In this document: piece after piece, positions 42,026-50,339 of the stretch
Layout: each line of letters begins with the position of its first letter
How positions within the stretch are numbered: position 1 is the stretch's first letter
From: Gemmatimonadota bacterium
Lineage (GTDB): Bacteria > Gemmatimonadota > Gemmatimonadetes > Gemmatimonadales > Gemmatimonadaceae
Assembly (NCBI GenBank): GCA_016194585.1
Contig: JACQBG010000044.1
Location: forward strand, 62,001 to 126,000
Reading direction: 5' to 3'
Length of the DNA stretch: 64,000 bases
Position numbers and translations under genes: made by a program
The notes under the pieces: generated by a model
Told to the model about the DNA's origin: nothing
Databases searched by the model: none
Seen by the model: only the letters and a program-made list of their open reading frames with translations

Positions 42026-42056
42026 CTAGCGGTAAGACTCAGCCGAGTTGCCGAGC

Positions 42057-42491
42057 CTATCGGACACGCCCGAGCCGCGACACGACGATCGTGTCGGCGC
42101 GCGCGCCGCGACGCAGCACGATCGTCGTGTTCGCCGCGCCGTAGCCGAGCCCCGTCGGCGCGTAGGTGATGCTGTCGCGGGTCGCCGTGAGCGTCACGCC
42201 ACGGCGAGCGCCGAGGTCGCGCTCGAAAAGCACGTCACCGTTGGCGTCGACGCGCACCCGCTGCACGGTCACGTCGGCGACGAAGGCGACGTAGTCACCG
42301 CGCCGCACCGCCTGATCGCGCGCGATCGCGAGGGCGAGCCGCACGTCCTGCACGGCGCCCCGCATCGCGAGCCGGTCGGCGGCGGTCCGCACGCGCGGCA
42401 CCGTCATGGTGGTGAGGATGCCGGCGACCGTCAGCACGAGCGACAGTTCGATGATCGTCGCACCGGCGCGGCGCGATCGGCATGGACGCAT
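42057..42491 (-). CDS. GspH/FimT-type pseudopilin
   Basis: A 144 aa type IV pilin-like protein. The prepilin motif GATIIELSLVLTVAGIL (cleavage after Gly, Glu5 kept) follows a short basic leader. The C-terminal half resembles the GspH minor pseudopilin beta domain, with QDVRLALAIARDQAVRRGDYV typical of FimT/GspH. A prepilin peptidase and secretin must be encoded elsewhere. It stands alone between the family B repeat and a divergent lipoprotein gene. Confidence 0.82.
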   Translation of the reverse strand: MRPCRSRRAGATIIELSLVLTVAGILTTMTVPRVRTAADRLAMRGAVQDVRLALAIARDQAVRRGDYVAFVADVTVQRVRVDANGDVLFERDLGARRGVTLTATRDSITYAPTGLGYGAANTTIVLRRGARADTIVVSRLGRVR

Positions 42492-42613
42492 GGGCGGCTC
42501 CCGTCGGGGTCGCTGGCGATATACGTTCCCGCGAACGAGTGATCGTCACCGCACCGTCGCGTCGCGCGGCATTCCGTTGCCACGCCGCGGCCGCCGACTC
42601 CGAGGATCCGTCC

Positions 42614-42868
42614 ATGACGTCACACACCGCGCGCCGCCTGCTGCTCGCGCTCCCGCTGCTGGCCGCCGTGAGCGCCTGCGGACGCAACCCCGAGGCGGAG
42701 GCGAAGCAGCAGGAACTGAACATCCAGCTCGGTGACGCCGTGAACCAGTTCCAGGGGGAACACGCCGACCTGCGCGCGACGATCGATTCGCTGCGCTATG
42801 TCATCGCGAAGCAGGACACGACCATCCAGCGCATGGCCGCCGTCACCGGCGTGCCCATCGCGAAGTGA
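42614..42868 (+). CDS. Small coiled-coil lipoprotein
   Basis: An 84 aa predicted lipoprotein: basic N-terminus, hydrophobic segment and lipobox (LLAAVSAC near residue 22), then a Glu/Gln-rich helix likely to form a coiled coil (EAEAKQQELNIQLGD). GAGG lies eight bases before the ATG. Its stop overlaps the GTG of the SGNH hydrolase gene (GTGA), so they are co-expressed. There is no specific family match. Confidence 0.68.
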   Translation: MTSHTARRLLLALPLLAAVSACGRNPEAEAKQQELNIQLGDAVNQFQGEHADLRATIDSLRYVIAKQDTTIQRMAAVTGVPIAK

Positions 42869-43464
42869 CGCACCGCTTCCTCGCGCTCGGCGATTCGTAC
42901 ACGATCGGCGAAGGGGTCGCCGCCGGGGAGCGCTGGCCCTCGCGACTCGCCGAGCTCCTGCGCGCGTCGCGCGTCGACGTCGCCGCCCCCGAGATCGTCG
43001 CGCGCACGGGCTGGACGACCGCCGAGCTCGACGCCGCCATCACGGACGCCGCGCCGCGCGGACCATACGACCTCGTGAGCCTGCTCATCGGCGTGAACGA
43101 CCAATACCGCGGTGCGACGCCCGCCGCGTACGCTCCCGCCTTCGACGGACTGCTCGCGCGCGCCATCGGGTTCGCCGGCGGCGCGCCGGCGCGCGTGCTC
43201 GTGCTCTCCATCCCCGACTGGGGTGTGACGTCGTACGCGGAGGGGCGCGATCGCGCGGCCGTCGGTGCGACGATCGATGCCTTCAACCGCGTGGCGCGCG
43301 CGGCGGTGACCGCCGCCGGCGCGCATTGGGTGGAGGTCACGGACCTCTCACGTGAGCCGCATGACGACTGGCTCGCCGCCGACGGGCTGCACCCGTCCGC
43401 CGCGCAGTACGCGCAGTGGGCGGCGCGCGCGCTCCCCGCCGCGAGCGCCGCGCTCGGCTACTGA
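42865..43464 (+). CDS. SGNH/GDSL-family hydrolase
   Basis: A 199 aa esterase-like protein. Block I ALGDSYTIGEG (Ser), block III GVNDQY (Asn) and block V DGLHPSAAQYAQW (Asp/His) are all present, as in lysophospholipase/TesA-type enzymes. No signal peptide is visible, so a cytosolic location is likely, although the neighbour is a lipoprotein. GTG overlaps the previous stop. Its end overlaps the convergent M20 gene by seven bases. Confidence 0.87.
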   Translation: MTHRFLALGDSYTIGEGVAAGERWPSRLAELLRASRVDVAAPEIVARTGWTTAELDAAITDAAPRGPYDLVSLLIGVNDQYRGATPAAYAPAFDGLLARAIGFAGGAPARVLVLSIPDWGVTSYAEGRDRAAVGATIDAFNRVARAAVTAAGAHWVEVTDLSREPHDDWLAADGLHPSAAQYAQWAARALPAASAALGY

Positions 43465-44756
43465 ACCCGGCCCAGCCGCATGTAGTCGACCGCCATGTTG
43501 GCCATCAACCGCACGCCGATCGGGAGCGCGCGGTCGTCGCCCTGGAAGAGCGGCGAGTGGTTGACCGAATGCATCGGATCCACCCCGGGGGGCGTGACGC
43601 TGAGCGAGATGAAGAGCCCCGGCGCCTTCTGCGCGAAGCGCGAGAAGTCCTCGCCCGCCGAACTGGCCGAGCCCGGCCGCAGCATCGACGCACCGGCGAC
43701 GCGCCGCAGCGTCGGCAGCATCTTCGCGGTGAGCGACGTGTCGTTGTTGGTGATGTCGTAGCCGCGCGTGATCGTCACGTCGGCCGTCGCGCCGGCCGAC
43801 TGCGCGATCCCTTCGGCGGTGCGCTTGATGCGCTCGTGGATGCTGGTGCGCATCCCCTCGTCGAGCGTGCGCACGGTGCCGATCATCCACACGCTGTCGG
43901 GGATGATGTTCTCGCGCAGCCCGCCCTGGAACGCGCCGATCGTGACGACCGCCGGCGCGGTGTTGAGGTTCACCTGGCGGCTGATGATCGTCTGCAGGCC
44001 GAGCACGATCTGCGAGCCGACGACGATCGGGTCGACCCCCGCCGAGGGGAACGCGCCGTGCGTCTGCCGGCCGTGCACGACGATGCGCAGTCCGTCGGCG
44101 GCCGAGGTCGTCGACCCCGCCACCGCGCTCACCGCGCCCACCGGTCCAGGGCCGACATGGAGTCCGAACACCGCATCGACCTTGGGGTCGTCCATCGCCC
44201 CCGCGGCGATCATCGGGCCGGCGCCGCCGATCGGCGGCAGCTCCTCGGCCGGCTGGAACAGGAAGACGATGGTGCCGGGCAACTCCGCCTTCATGGCCGT
44301 GAGCACTTCGGCCGTCCCCATGAGGATGGCGACGTGCATGTCATGGCCGCAGGCGTGCATCACCCCCGTCGAGACGCCGTTGTAGGTGGTGCGGACGGTG
44401 CTCTTGAAGGGGACGTCCACCTGCTCGACGACCGGCAGCGCATCCATCTCGGCGCGCAGTCCGACGACCGGCCCCGGCCGGCCGCCGCGCAGCACCGCGA
44501 CGACGCCGTTCCCGCCGACATGCGTGCGCACCTCGAGACCGAGCGACTTGAGATGGTCGGCGACGAGCTTCGAGGTGCGGACCTCCTCGTTCGAGAGCTC
44601 CGGATGCTCGTGGATGTCGTGGCGCCACGCCGTCAGCTTCTCGGCGATGGCCGCGGCGCGGCGGTCGATCTCGGCCTGGAGTGCGTCGACGCGCTGCTGG
44701 GCGAAGAGTGTGGCGGGAAGGAGCGAGAGGGCGGCAACGGCGTGGCGGATGCGCAT
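43458..44756 (-). CDS. Secreted M20 family amidohydrolase/peptidase
   Basis: Zinc-dependent amidase of the M20D (hippurate hydrolase/IAA-amino acid hydrolase-like) group, 432 aa. The signal peptide ends near TLFAQQ (residue 21). Metal ligands are visible in HACGHDMH, PAEELPP, FGLHVGPG and HSPLF near the end; the dimerisation lid lies between. ATG 44756 starts the signal peptide, whereas upstream in-frame sequence is not peptide-like. It is divergent from the SelW-like gene. Exported enzymes of this type cleave N-acyl or N-carboxyl amino acids; the substrate is not defined. Confidence 0.9.
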   Translation of the reverse strand: MRIRHAVAALSLLPATLFAQQRVDALQAEIDRRAAAIAEKLTAWRHDIHEHPELSNEEVRTSKLVADHLKSLGLEVRTHVGGNGVVAVLRGGRPGPVVGLRAEMDALPVVEQVDVPFKSTVRTTYNGVSTGVMHACGHDMHVAILMGTAEVLTAMKAELPGTIVFLFQPAEELPPIGGAGPMIAAGAMDDPKVDAVFGLHVGPGPVGAVSAVAGSTTSAADGLRIVVHGRQTHGAFPSAGVDPIVVGSQIVLGLQTIISRQVNLNTAPAVVTIGAFQGGLRENIIPDSVWMIGTVRTLDEGMRTSIHERIKRTAEGIAQSAGATADVTITRGYDITNNDTSLTAKMLPTLRRVAGASMLRPGSASSAGEDFSRFAQKAPGLFISLSVTPPGVDPMHSVNHSPLFQGDDRALPIGVRLMANMAVDYMRLGRVQ

Positions 44757-44919
44757 CGGTAGTCTCGTGGCGGACGGTATGGTGGCTCCCTTGGAGGGTA
44801 GCGTCCGAACCCGCGGCTGTCGACCGTCAGGGTCCCGGGTAATTAGGGGTGGCCGCGACTGGCGCCGATGGTGTCCCTGCGGCGAAATTGCGAAGGTTAC
44901 TCCATCTGCCGGAGGGTGG

Positions 44920-45156
44920 ATGCAGATCCTGATCGAATACTGCACTGCCTGAAACTACGAACCGAGGGCCGTCAGTCTGGCGGCCGCGATCCGGCAGCAG
45001 CATCCCGACGCCGACGTCGGGCTGAACCCGTCCAGCGGCGGACGTTTCGAGGTGACGATGGACGGCGTGCCGATATTCGAGAAATCGAAGCTGAAGCGCC
45101 ACGCCCAACCAGGCGAGATCCTGCGCCTCATCGCGGAACGACGTGCCGCCGGCTAA
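44920..45156 (+). CDS. SelW-like selenoprotein with in-frame UGA
   Basis: A 78 aa protein of the SelW/SelT/SelH (Rdx) thioredoxin-like family, visible only if TGA 44950-44952 (codon 11) is read as selenocysteine. The redox motif is then C-T-A-U after IEYC, as in SelW. The downstream half has the expected NPSSGGRFEV and DGVPIFEKSK segments and a GEILRLIA helix, ending at TAA. The ribosome site GGAGG lies four bases before the ATG. The reading frame is clean on both sides of the TGA. A 7-bp stem with an AGTCT loop begins 15 bases after the TGA, as in a bacterial SECIS. The alternative is a Cys-to-stop pseudogene; the conserved frame and hairpin make that less likely. phosphofructokinase follows 40 bases later. 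Confidence 0.82.
44967..44985 (+). promoter_or_regulatory. Candidate bacterial SECIS hairpin
   Basis: GGCCGTC (44967-44973) pairs with GGCGGCC (44979-44985), with one G-U pair, around the five-base loop AGTCT (44974-44978). The loop lies 21-26 bases after the selenocysteine TGA, inside the usual window for SelB binding, and resembles the GGTCT apical loop of E. coli fdhF. It is within the coding frame, as bacterial SECIS elements are. Confidence 0.65.
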
Positions 45157-45196
45157 GGCGGGCGCCAAGCCGGTCGAACGACCACATGACGACCCC

Positions 45197-46276
45197 ATGC
45201 GCATAGCGATCTCCACCGGTGGCGGCGACGCCCCGGGTCTCAACGCCGTCATCCGCGCCGCCGTCCTCTCGGCGGTGGACCGCGGCTGGCACGTGCTCGG
45301 CATCAAGCGCGGCTACGCCGGCCTGATGGGTGATGACGACGTGATCCCGCTCGGCCGCGACCAGGTGCGCGGCATCGGGCATCTCGGCGGCACGATCCTC
45401 CGCACGACCAATCGGGGGAACCCGTTCGAGTACCCCGTCAAGCAGCCCGACGGCTCGTACATCGAGATCGACCGTTCCGACGAGCTCATCGAGAACGCCC
45501 GCAACCTCGGCATCGACGCGATCATCTCGATCGGCGGCGACGGCTCGCTCGCGATCGCGCAGAAGCTCGCCAGGAAGGGGGTGCGCATCGTCTGCGTGCC
45601 GAAGACGATCGACAACGACGTGAGCGGCACGATCACGACGTTCGGCTTCGACACGGCCGTGACGACGGCGATGGAGGCGATCGACAAGCTGCATACCACC
45701 GCCGAGAGCCACGATCGCGTGATCGTGATGGAGGTGATGGGGCGCCACGCCGGCTTCATCGCGTTGCACTCCGGGGTGGCCGGCGCGGCGCACGTGATCC
45801 TGATCCCCGAGATCCCGTACAGTGTGGACAAGGTCTGCGAAGCGATCGAGGAGCGCGAGCGCCGCGGGCGCAGCTTCGACGTGATCGTGGTGGCCGAAGG
45901 GGCGTACCCGAAGGGCGGTGAGGAGTCGGTGATCGGCGATTCGCTCCCGGGGCAGGCACGCCGGGTGGGCGGAGTCGCCGAAGGGCTGGCCCGCCAGATC
46001 GGCGAGCGCACGGGCAAGGAGTGCCGCTCGCTCGTACTCGGCCACCTGCAGCGCGGCGGCATGCCGACCGGGTACGACCGGCTGCTGGCGACACGGTTCG
46101 GCGGGGCGGCGGTGCAGGCGATCGAGGACGGGAAGTGGGGGCACATGGTCGCCCTCCAATCCCCCGACATCGTGACCGTTCCGATCGAGAAGGCGCTGGG
46201 GATGCCGCGGCGGGTCGACCCGAAGCACGACCTGGTGCGCACGGCCCGGCGGGTGGGGATCAGCTTCGGCGATTGA
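45197..46276 (+). CDS. pfkA: 6-phosphofructokinase
   Basis: Phosphorylates fructose 6-phosphate in glycolysis (359 aa). Motifs: GGGDAPGLNAVIR at the N-terminus, IGGDGSLAIA, PKTIDNDVSGT, MGRHAGFIAL, and VVAEGAYP with the sugar-phosphate site. The ATP-type Gly appears in GGDGS, but PKTIDND has the Lys associated with pyrophosphate use, so the phosphoryl donor (ATP or PPi) is ambiguous. ATG 45197 starts the family's conserved N-terminus; a GTG at 45143 overlapping the selenoprotein stop would add 18 unrelated residues. Confidence 0.92.
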   Translation: MRIAISTGGGDAPGLNAVIRAAVLSAVDRGWHVLGIKRGYAGLMGDDDVIPLGRDQVRGIGHLGGTILRTTNRGNPFEYPVKQPDGSYIEIDRSDELIENARNLGIDAIISIGGDGSLAIAQKLARKGVRIVCVPKTIDNDVSGTITTFGFDTAVTTAMEAIDKLHTTAESHDRVIVMEVMGRHAGFIALHSGVAGAAHVILIPEIPYSVDKVCEAIEERERRGRSFDVIVVAEGAYPKGGEESVIGDSLPGQARRVGGVAEGLARQIGERTGKECRSLVLGHLQRGGMPTGYDRLLATRFGGAAVQAIEDGKWGHMVALQSPDIVTVPIEKALGMPRRVDPKHDLVRTARRVGISFGD

Positions 46277-46412
46277 GAGGCTCCCCAGAGTGAACTTCAG
46301 GGGCCGGGCAGGGTAGGAGTAGCATCCGGGTTCAGCGCTGCGTTGATTGTGGCTGAGCCGGCAGGTGCGTCGTCCTCTGAACGACGCCCGCTCGGAGTCT
46401 TGGAGGATGGTC

Positions 46413-46916
46413 GTGCAGGTAATGCGCTCCACCGTCGGTATGGCCTTCTTCGCCGCCCTCGCTTCGGCGCCGGTCGGCGCGCAGCAGTACTCCCGCCGCG
46501 CCGAGAACGGCGACATCCCGCAGTCCGCGTATCCGCCCGCCGGACTCTGCCGCGTGTGGCTGAAGGACGTGGCGGCCAGCCAGCAGCCGGCCGCCACGGA
46601 CTGCAACTCGGCGATCCGCAATCATCCCGCGAACGCCAAGGTGCTGTTCGGCGACATGCCGGGCATCCCGGCGGCGACGCGGAACGCGCCGCCGGCCAGC
46701 GCGTTCGACGCCCGGCGCAATTCGTGGAGCGAGGTGCGCCGCCAGGGCGGCGCTCGCGTCCGCATGGCGGCGCCGGCCGCTGCCGGTGCGCCAGGCACTG
46801 CCGCGCCGTCGGCTGCGACCGTGACGACGACGCCCGCCTCGGCGCGCGTCATCACGACTACCGTCGTTCCCGTCACCCCGCCCCAGCCGGCGAAGCCCGC
46901 CGCGAAGCCGGAGTAA
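46413..46916 (+). CDS. Secreted protein of unknown function
   Basis: A 167 aa protein with a signal peptide (MAFFAALASAPVGAQQ). A compact region has two cysteines (GLCRVW, ATDCNSAI) and IRNHPANAKVLFGDMPG; then an Ala/Pro/Thr-rich tail. I do not recognise it. The GTG at 46413 is six bases after TGGAGG; ATG 46407 sits too close to the ribosome site, and ATG 46422 is a third option. The following helicase gene is only about 30 bases downstream. Confidence 0.6.
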   Translation: MQVMRSTVGMAFFAALASAPVGAQQYSRRAENGDIPQSAYPPAGLCRVWLKDVAASQQPAATDCNSAIRNHPANAKVLFGDMPGIPAATRNAPPASAFDARRNSWSEVRRQGGARVRMAAPAAAGAPGTAAPSAATVTTTPASARVITTTVVPVTPPQPAKPAAKPE

Positions 46917-46945
46917 GCCCAGTACCGGACTCACCGCTCCGTCGC

Positions 46946-49705
46946 GTCACCGATCCCTACCTCCCGCCCGACCACGACGCCTTCGTCGGTTCGGGCGAGA
47001 CGCGACGGATCATCGTCATCGCCCCGACGCGTGCGGCGTGCGAGACGATCGAACTGGCCTTCGCCCTCGACATCGAGACGGTGCTCTGGCGCGAGCGCGG
47101 CACCGAACTGCGCTCGCTCGCCGAGCAGTTCCGCCGCGACGACCTCGCCTCCGCGCCCGGGAGCCGTCGCCTCGGGTTCGGCATCGTCGCCGGCACGGGC
47201 ACCGGAAAGACGCTCAGCGTGAAGCCCATCGCCCAGGCGCTGCTCGGCACGACCGACCTGCGCGTGGGAGTGATCAACCGCGAGCGTGAGGCGACCCCTG
47301 AATCGCCCACCTGGAACGTGGTCATCGTGACGACCGGCATCGCGCGGCGCTGGTTCCAGGACGGCGACATCCGCGCGCAGGACACGCTGGTCGTGGACGA
47401 GATCCATCAGACGAGCGCCGAGCTGGAACTCTGCCTCGCGCTCGGCAAGCGCGTCGGCTGCCGCTTCATCTGGCTCTCGGCGACGGTGGACCCGACGTTC
47501 TACGCGAACTACCTCGACGCGCAGACGGTGGTCGAGAGCAGCGCGTTCGACCCGGCGAAGGCGGCCGACGTGCAGGTGGTGCGTCGCGCGCCCGGCGACT
47601 TCCTCGACGACAAGTTCCTGACGCGCGTCGTGAAGGAGGAGCGCGGCGTCGGCGTCTTCCTGCCGACGCGCGCGATGGTGGAACAGGTCGCGACGACGGT
47701 GCAGATCCGCTTCCCGCGTCTCACCGCGCAGTTCTACCACGGTGGCGAGCCGATCCGCGTGATCCGGCCGTTCCTCGATGGCACCGTCGCCAAGCCCTAC
47801 GTGCTCGCGATGACGGCGGCCGGCCAGAGCGCGCTCAACGTGCAGGGACTCGACACGGTCATCATCGACGACACGCGGTTCGCCAACGTCGTCGACCGCG
47901 GCAAGAACGTGCTCACCAAGCTGCACCTCGGGGCGAACGAGATCCTGCAGATGGCGGGGCGCGTGCACGGCCGCGTCGCCGGCGGGCGCGTGTTCATCCT
48001 CAGTGACCGCGACATCCAGTTCGCCGCGCTGCGGCCGACGGCCCCCGAGTTCCAGCTCGCCGGCGACAGCGAGCGCGTGGCGATGACGTGCGCCGACCTC
48101 GGCGTGCGCGCCGACGAGCTCGAGTTGCCGGTGCCGCTCGACAAGATGAGCTACCGGAACGCCGTGGCGCACCTCGAAGCGCGGGGGATCATCGAGAACG
48201 CGCGGCTCTCGAAGTACGGCAGGGCCGTCGAGGCGATGCCGGTGGACCGGCCGTGGGCCGAGCTGCTCGTGCACTGCGACGACGCGCTGCTGCCGTACGT
48301 CGCCGTGATGGCGGGGATCGAGAGCCTGCACCGGATGACGCGCGAGGACCGTGAGCTCGCCGGACTCATCGTGCGCGGGAGCGACAACCTCACGGCGTAC
48401 AACGTCTACGCCGAGGCGTTCCACAAGTGCGGCTACGTGGGCGAGGTGTACGGGCTGCCCCGCCACCTGTTCGACGAGAGCGTCGAGCGGTGGGCCGAGC
48501 GGCGCGGCGTGCTCGTGAAGAGCATCGAGGACGCGGCGCTGGCGATGGCGAGCGTGTACCGTGCCGTGAAGCTCCCGCTGCCGACCGCGATGCCGCTCGT
48601 CACCGACGCCGTCGAGCGGAAGTTCGTGGAGTTGCTCGCGCAGATCCAGCCGTTCAGTCTCGTCATCGACGAACAGACGGCCGATGGCCACGACGCGCGC
48701 GTGTCGAAGACGAGCGTCGCCGGGAGCTGGGGCGCGATCTGCGGGACGCTGCGCTACTTCGCCGATCCGTACGGCAACCCGCGCGCGGCGATCGAGGGGA
48801 CGAACATCCCCAACGGGCTCATCCGCAAGTATTCGACCGCCGGCGCGCCGACGCTGGTGTTCGACGGCCGGCACAAGAGCACGCCGCTGGCGCTCGAGCG
48901 GCGCGTGACCTACTTCGGCTTCGAGCTCTCGCGCGAGCGCGAGCCGGTGGACGAATTCCCGGCCGGGCTCGAGGACGAGGCGCGCCGCGTGCTCGCCGAG
49001 GCGCTCGCGCGCGGCGAGGCCCGCCATGGCGCGGTGGTGCGCAACCGGCAGCCCGTCGACGACGTGCGCGAGGCATGGCGGCGTTCCGGCGGGCGCACGC
49101 CGAAGCTCGGCCAGGCCGAGCTCACGGCGTGGTACCTCGAGCGGCTGCGCGAGGTGAACTCGCTGCAGGGCTTCCGCGCCGCGCCGCTGCGCCTCGACGC
49201 CGACGACTTCGTGCCGCGTGACGTGCGCACGAAGCTCTCCGAGTTGCCGGGCGCGATCGAGATCCGGGGGCGGGCCGCGCCGTTGCACTACGAGGTCGAG
49301 GACACGCCCGAGGGGCCGCGCGGCGTGGTGCGCGCCGTGCTGCACGAGAAGCAGGCGCGGGGGCTCGTCGCCGAGGAAGTGCCCGAGCTCGACCGGCCAT
49401 TGCGCTTCACGGTCACGCGCGGCGCGCGCGGGAGCGTCAAGGCCGAGAGCGTCGACGACATCCAGGACGCGCTCGACCGGCCGTTCACCGACGAGGAAGC
49501 GCGCGGTCGCGGCGCACGGCGCGACGACGCGCCGTCGAACGGCGGGCGCCGCTTCGACCGCGGTCGAGGGCGCGGGAACGATCGCGGCCGCGGCGGCGAC
49601 GATCGCCGGCCGGGCGGATCGAGCGGGCCGAACCGTCCGCACGACAAGGGCGGGTTCCGGCCCGGCTCGCCGAGCGGGCGCGGGAAGCGGCGCGGCGGGC
49701 GCTGA
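46946..49705 (+). CDS. DEAH-type ATP-dependent helicase with RG-rich tail
   Basis: A superfamily 2 helicase of about 920 aa. Motifs in order: VIAPTRAACETIE, AGTGTGKTLS (Walker A), VVDEIHQT (DEIH), LSATVDP, VFLPTRAMVEQ, MTAAGQSALN and QMAGRVHGRV. A large unfamiliar C-terminal part follows, ending in an Arg/Gly-rich tail (FDRGRGRGNDRGRGGDD) likely to bind RNA. No ATG, GTG or TTG is in frame between GTG 46722 (inside the previous gene) and GTG 47081 (which would remove the first motif). The start given is a GTC at the apparent N-terminus of the conserved part and is a guess. Confidence 0.72.
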   Translation, partial: VTDPYLPPDHDAFVGSGETRRIIVIAPTRAACETIELAFALDIETVLWRERGTELRSLAEQFRRDDLASAPGSRRLGFGIVAGTGTGKTLSVKPIAQALLGTTDLRVGVINREREATPESPTWNVVIVTTGIARRWFQDGDIRAQDTLVVDEIHQTSAELELCLALGKRVGCRFIWLSATVDPTFYANYLDAQTVVESSAFDPAKAADVQVVRRAPGDFLDDKFLTRVVKEERGVGVFLPTRAMVEQVATTVQIRFPRLTAQFYHGGEPIRVIRPFLDGTVAKPYVLAMTAAGQSALNVQGLDTVIIDDTRFANVVDRGKNVLTKLHLGANEILQMAGRVHGRVAGGRVFILSDRDIQFAALRPTAPEFQLAGDSERVAMTCADLGVRADELELPVPLDKMSYRNAVAHLEARGIIENARLSKYGRAVEAMPVDRPWAELLVHCDDALLPYVAVMAGIESLHRMTREDRELAGLIVRGSDNLTAYNVYAEAFHKCGYVGEVYGLPRHLFDESVERWAERRGVLVKSIEDAALAMASVYRAVKLPLPTAMPLVTDAVERKFVELLAQIQPFSLVIDEQTADGHDARVSKTSVAGSWGAICGTLRYFADPYGNPRAAIEGTNIPNGLIRKYSTAGAPTLVFDGRHKSTPLALERRVTYFGFELSREREPVDEFPAGLEDEARRVLAEALARGEARHGAVVRNRQPVDDVREAWRRSGGRTPKLGQAELTAWYLERLREVNSLQGFRAAPLRLDADDFVPRDVRTKLSELPGAIEIRGRAAPLHYEVEDTPEGPRGVVRAVLHEKQARGLVAEEVPELDRPLRFTVTRGARGSVKAESVDDIQDALDRPFTDEEARGRGARRDDAPSNGGRRFDRGRGRGNDRGRGGDDRRPGGSSGPNRPHDKGGFRPGSPSGRGKRRGGR

Positions 49706-49787
49706 CGGCTCGCGCTCGCGCCGTGCGCCCGCTGGAAAGTTCGCGTACGCGGGCATAGGTTCGCTCCATCTTCACCCAGAGGACGAT

Positions 49788-50339
49788 GTGGAACGCCGCG
49801 ACCTCCTGCGCGCCCTCGGCGCCGCTGCCGCGCTCACGCTGCTCCCGCGCGATGCCGAAGCCGCGTGGGCGCGCCTCGCCCGCGCACCCGGCGCGCCACT
49901 CCGCGCGCTGAACGCGAGCCAGGCCGCGCAGGTCGCCGCCCTCGCCGACGTCGTGTTGCCGCGCACCGACACGCCGAGCGCGACCGATGTCGGCGTCGTC
50001 GCGTGGGTCGATCTCATCGTCGCCGACTACTACAAGGATGCCGAGCGCACCCAGTTCACCGAGGGGCTCGCCGCGATCGACGCGCTCGCGCAGGGAGGCA
50101 CGACCGGAGGGATCGGCTACGGACCCGAGGCGGCGGCCTCGCTCATCGATGCGCTCGAGAGAGGGGACCGTCGCGCCGCCGCCGGCAGCGCCTGGTGGCG
50201 CCTCAAGGGGCTCGTGCTGCACGGCTATTTCACGAGCGAGAAGGTGCAGAAGGAGGTCCTCAAGATGAACATCATGCCCGGCAAGTTCGACGGCGACGCA
50301 CCGATGCGCGTGCCGGCCGGAGGGCATTCGCGTGGCTGA
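49788..50339 (+). CDS. Gluconate 2-dehydrogenase subunit 3-like, Tat-exported
   Basis: A 183 aa protein of the gluconate 2-dehydrogenase subunit 3 family, the small partner of exported GMC oxidoreductases. The N-terminus ERRDLLRALGAAAALTLLP has twin arginines and a hydrophobic stretch, a Tat-type signal. Later segments (ALADVVLPRTDTPSA, VVAWVDLIVADYY, WWRLKGLVLHGYFTSE) match the family. GTG 49788 is five bases after an AGAGG ribosome site. TAGGTTCG at 49756 is a possible promoter. It overlaps the GMC gene by eight bases and probably carries it through the Tat pathway. Confidence 0.85.
   Translation: MERRDLLRALGAAAALTLLPRDAEAAWARLARAPGAPLRALNASQAAQVAALADVVLPRTDTPSATDVGVVAWVDLIVADYYKDAERTQFTEGLAAIDALAQGGTTGGIGYGPEAAASLIDALERGDRRAAAGSAWWRLKGLVLHGYFTSEKVQKEVLKMNIMPGKFDGDAPMRVPAGGHSRG

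Noticed and set aside
44950..44952. SelW-like gene as a nonsense-mutated pseudogene
   Set aside because: The single stop falls precisely on the selenocysteine position, the remaining frame is intact, and a SECIS-like hairpin follows. It stays possible if the genome lacks Sec genes.
46931..49756. 941-codon minus-strand frame opposite the DEAH helicase
   Set aside because: No start context or motif; the helicase motifs on the plus strand are complete.
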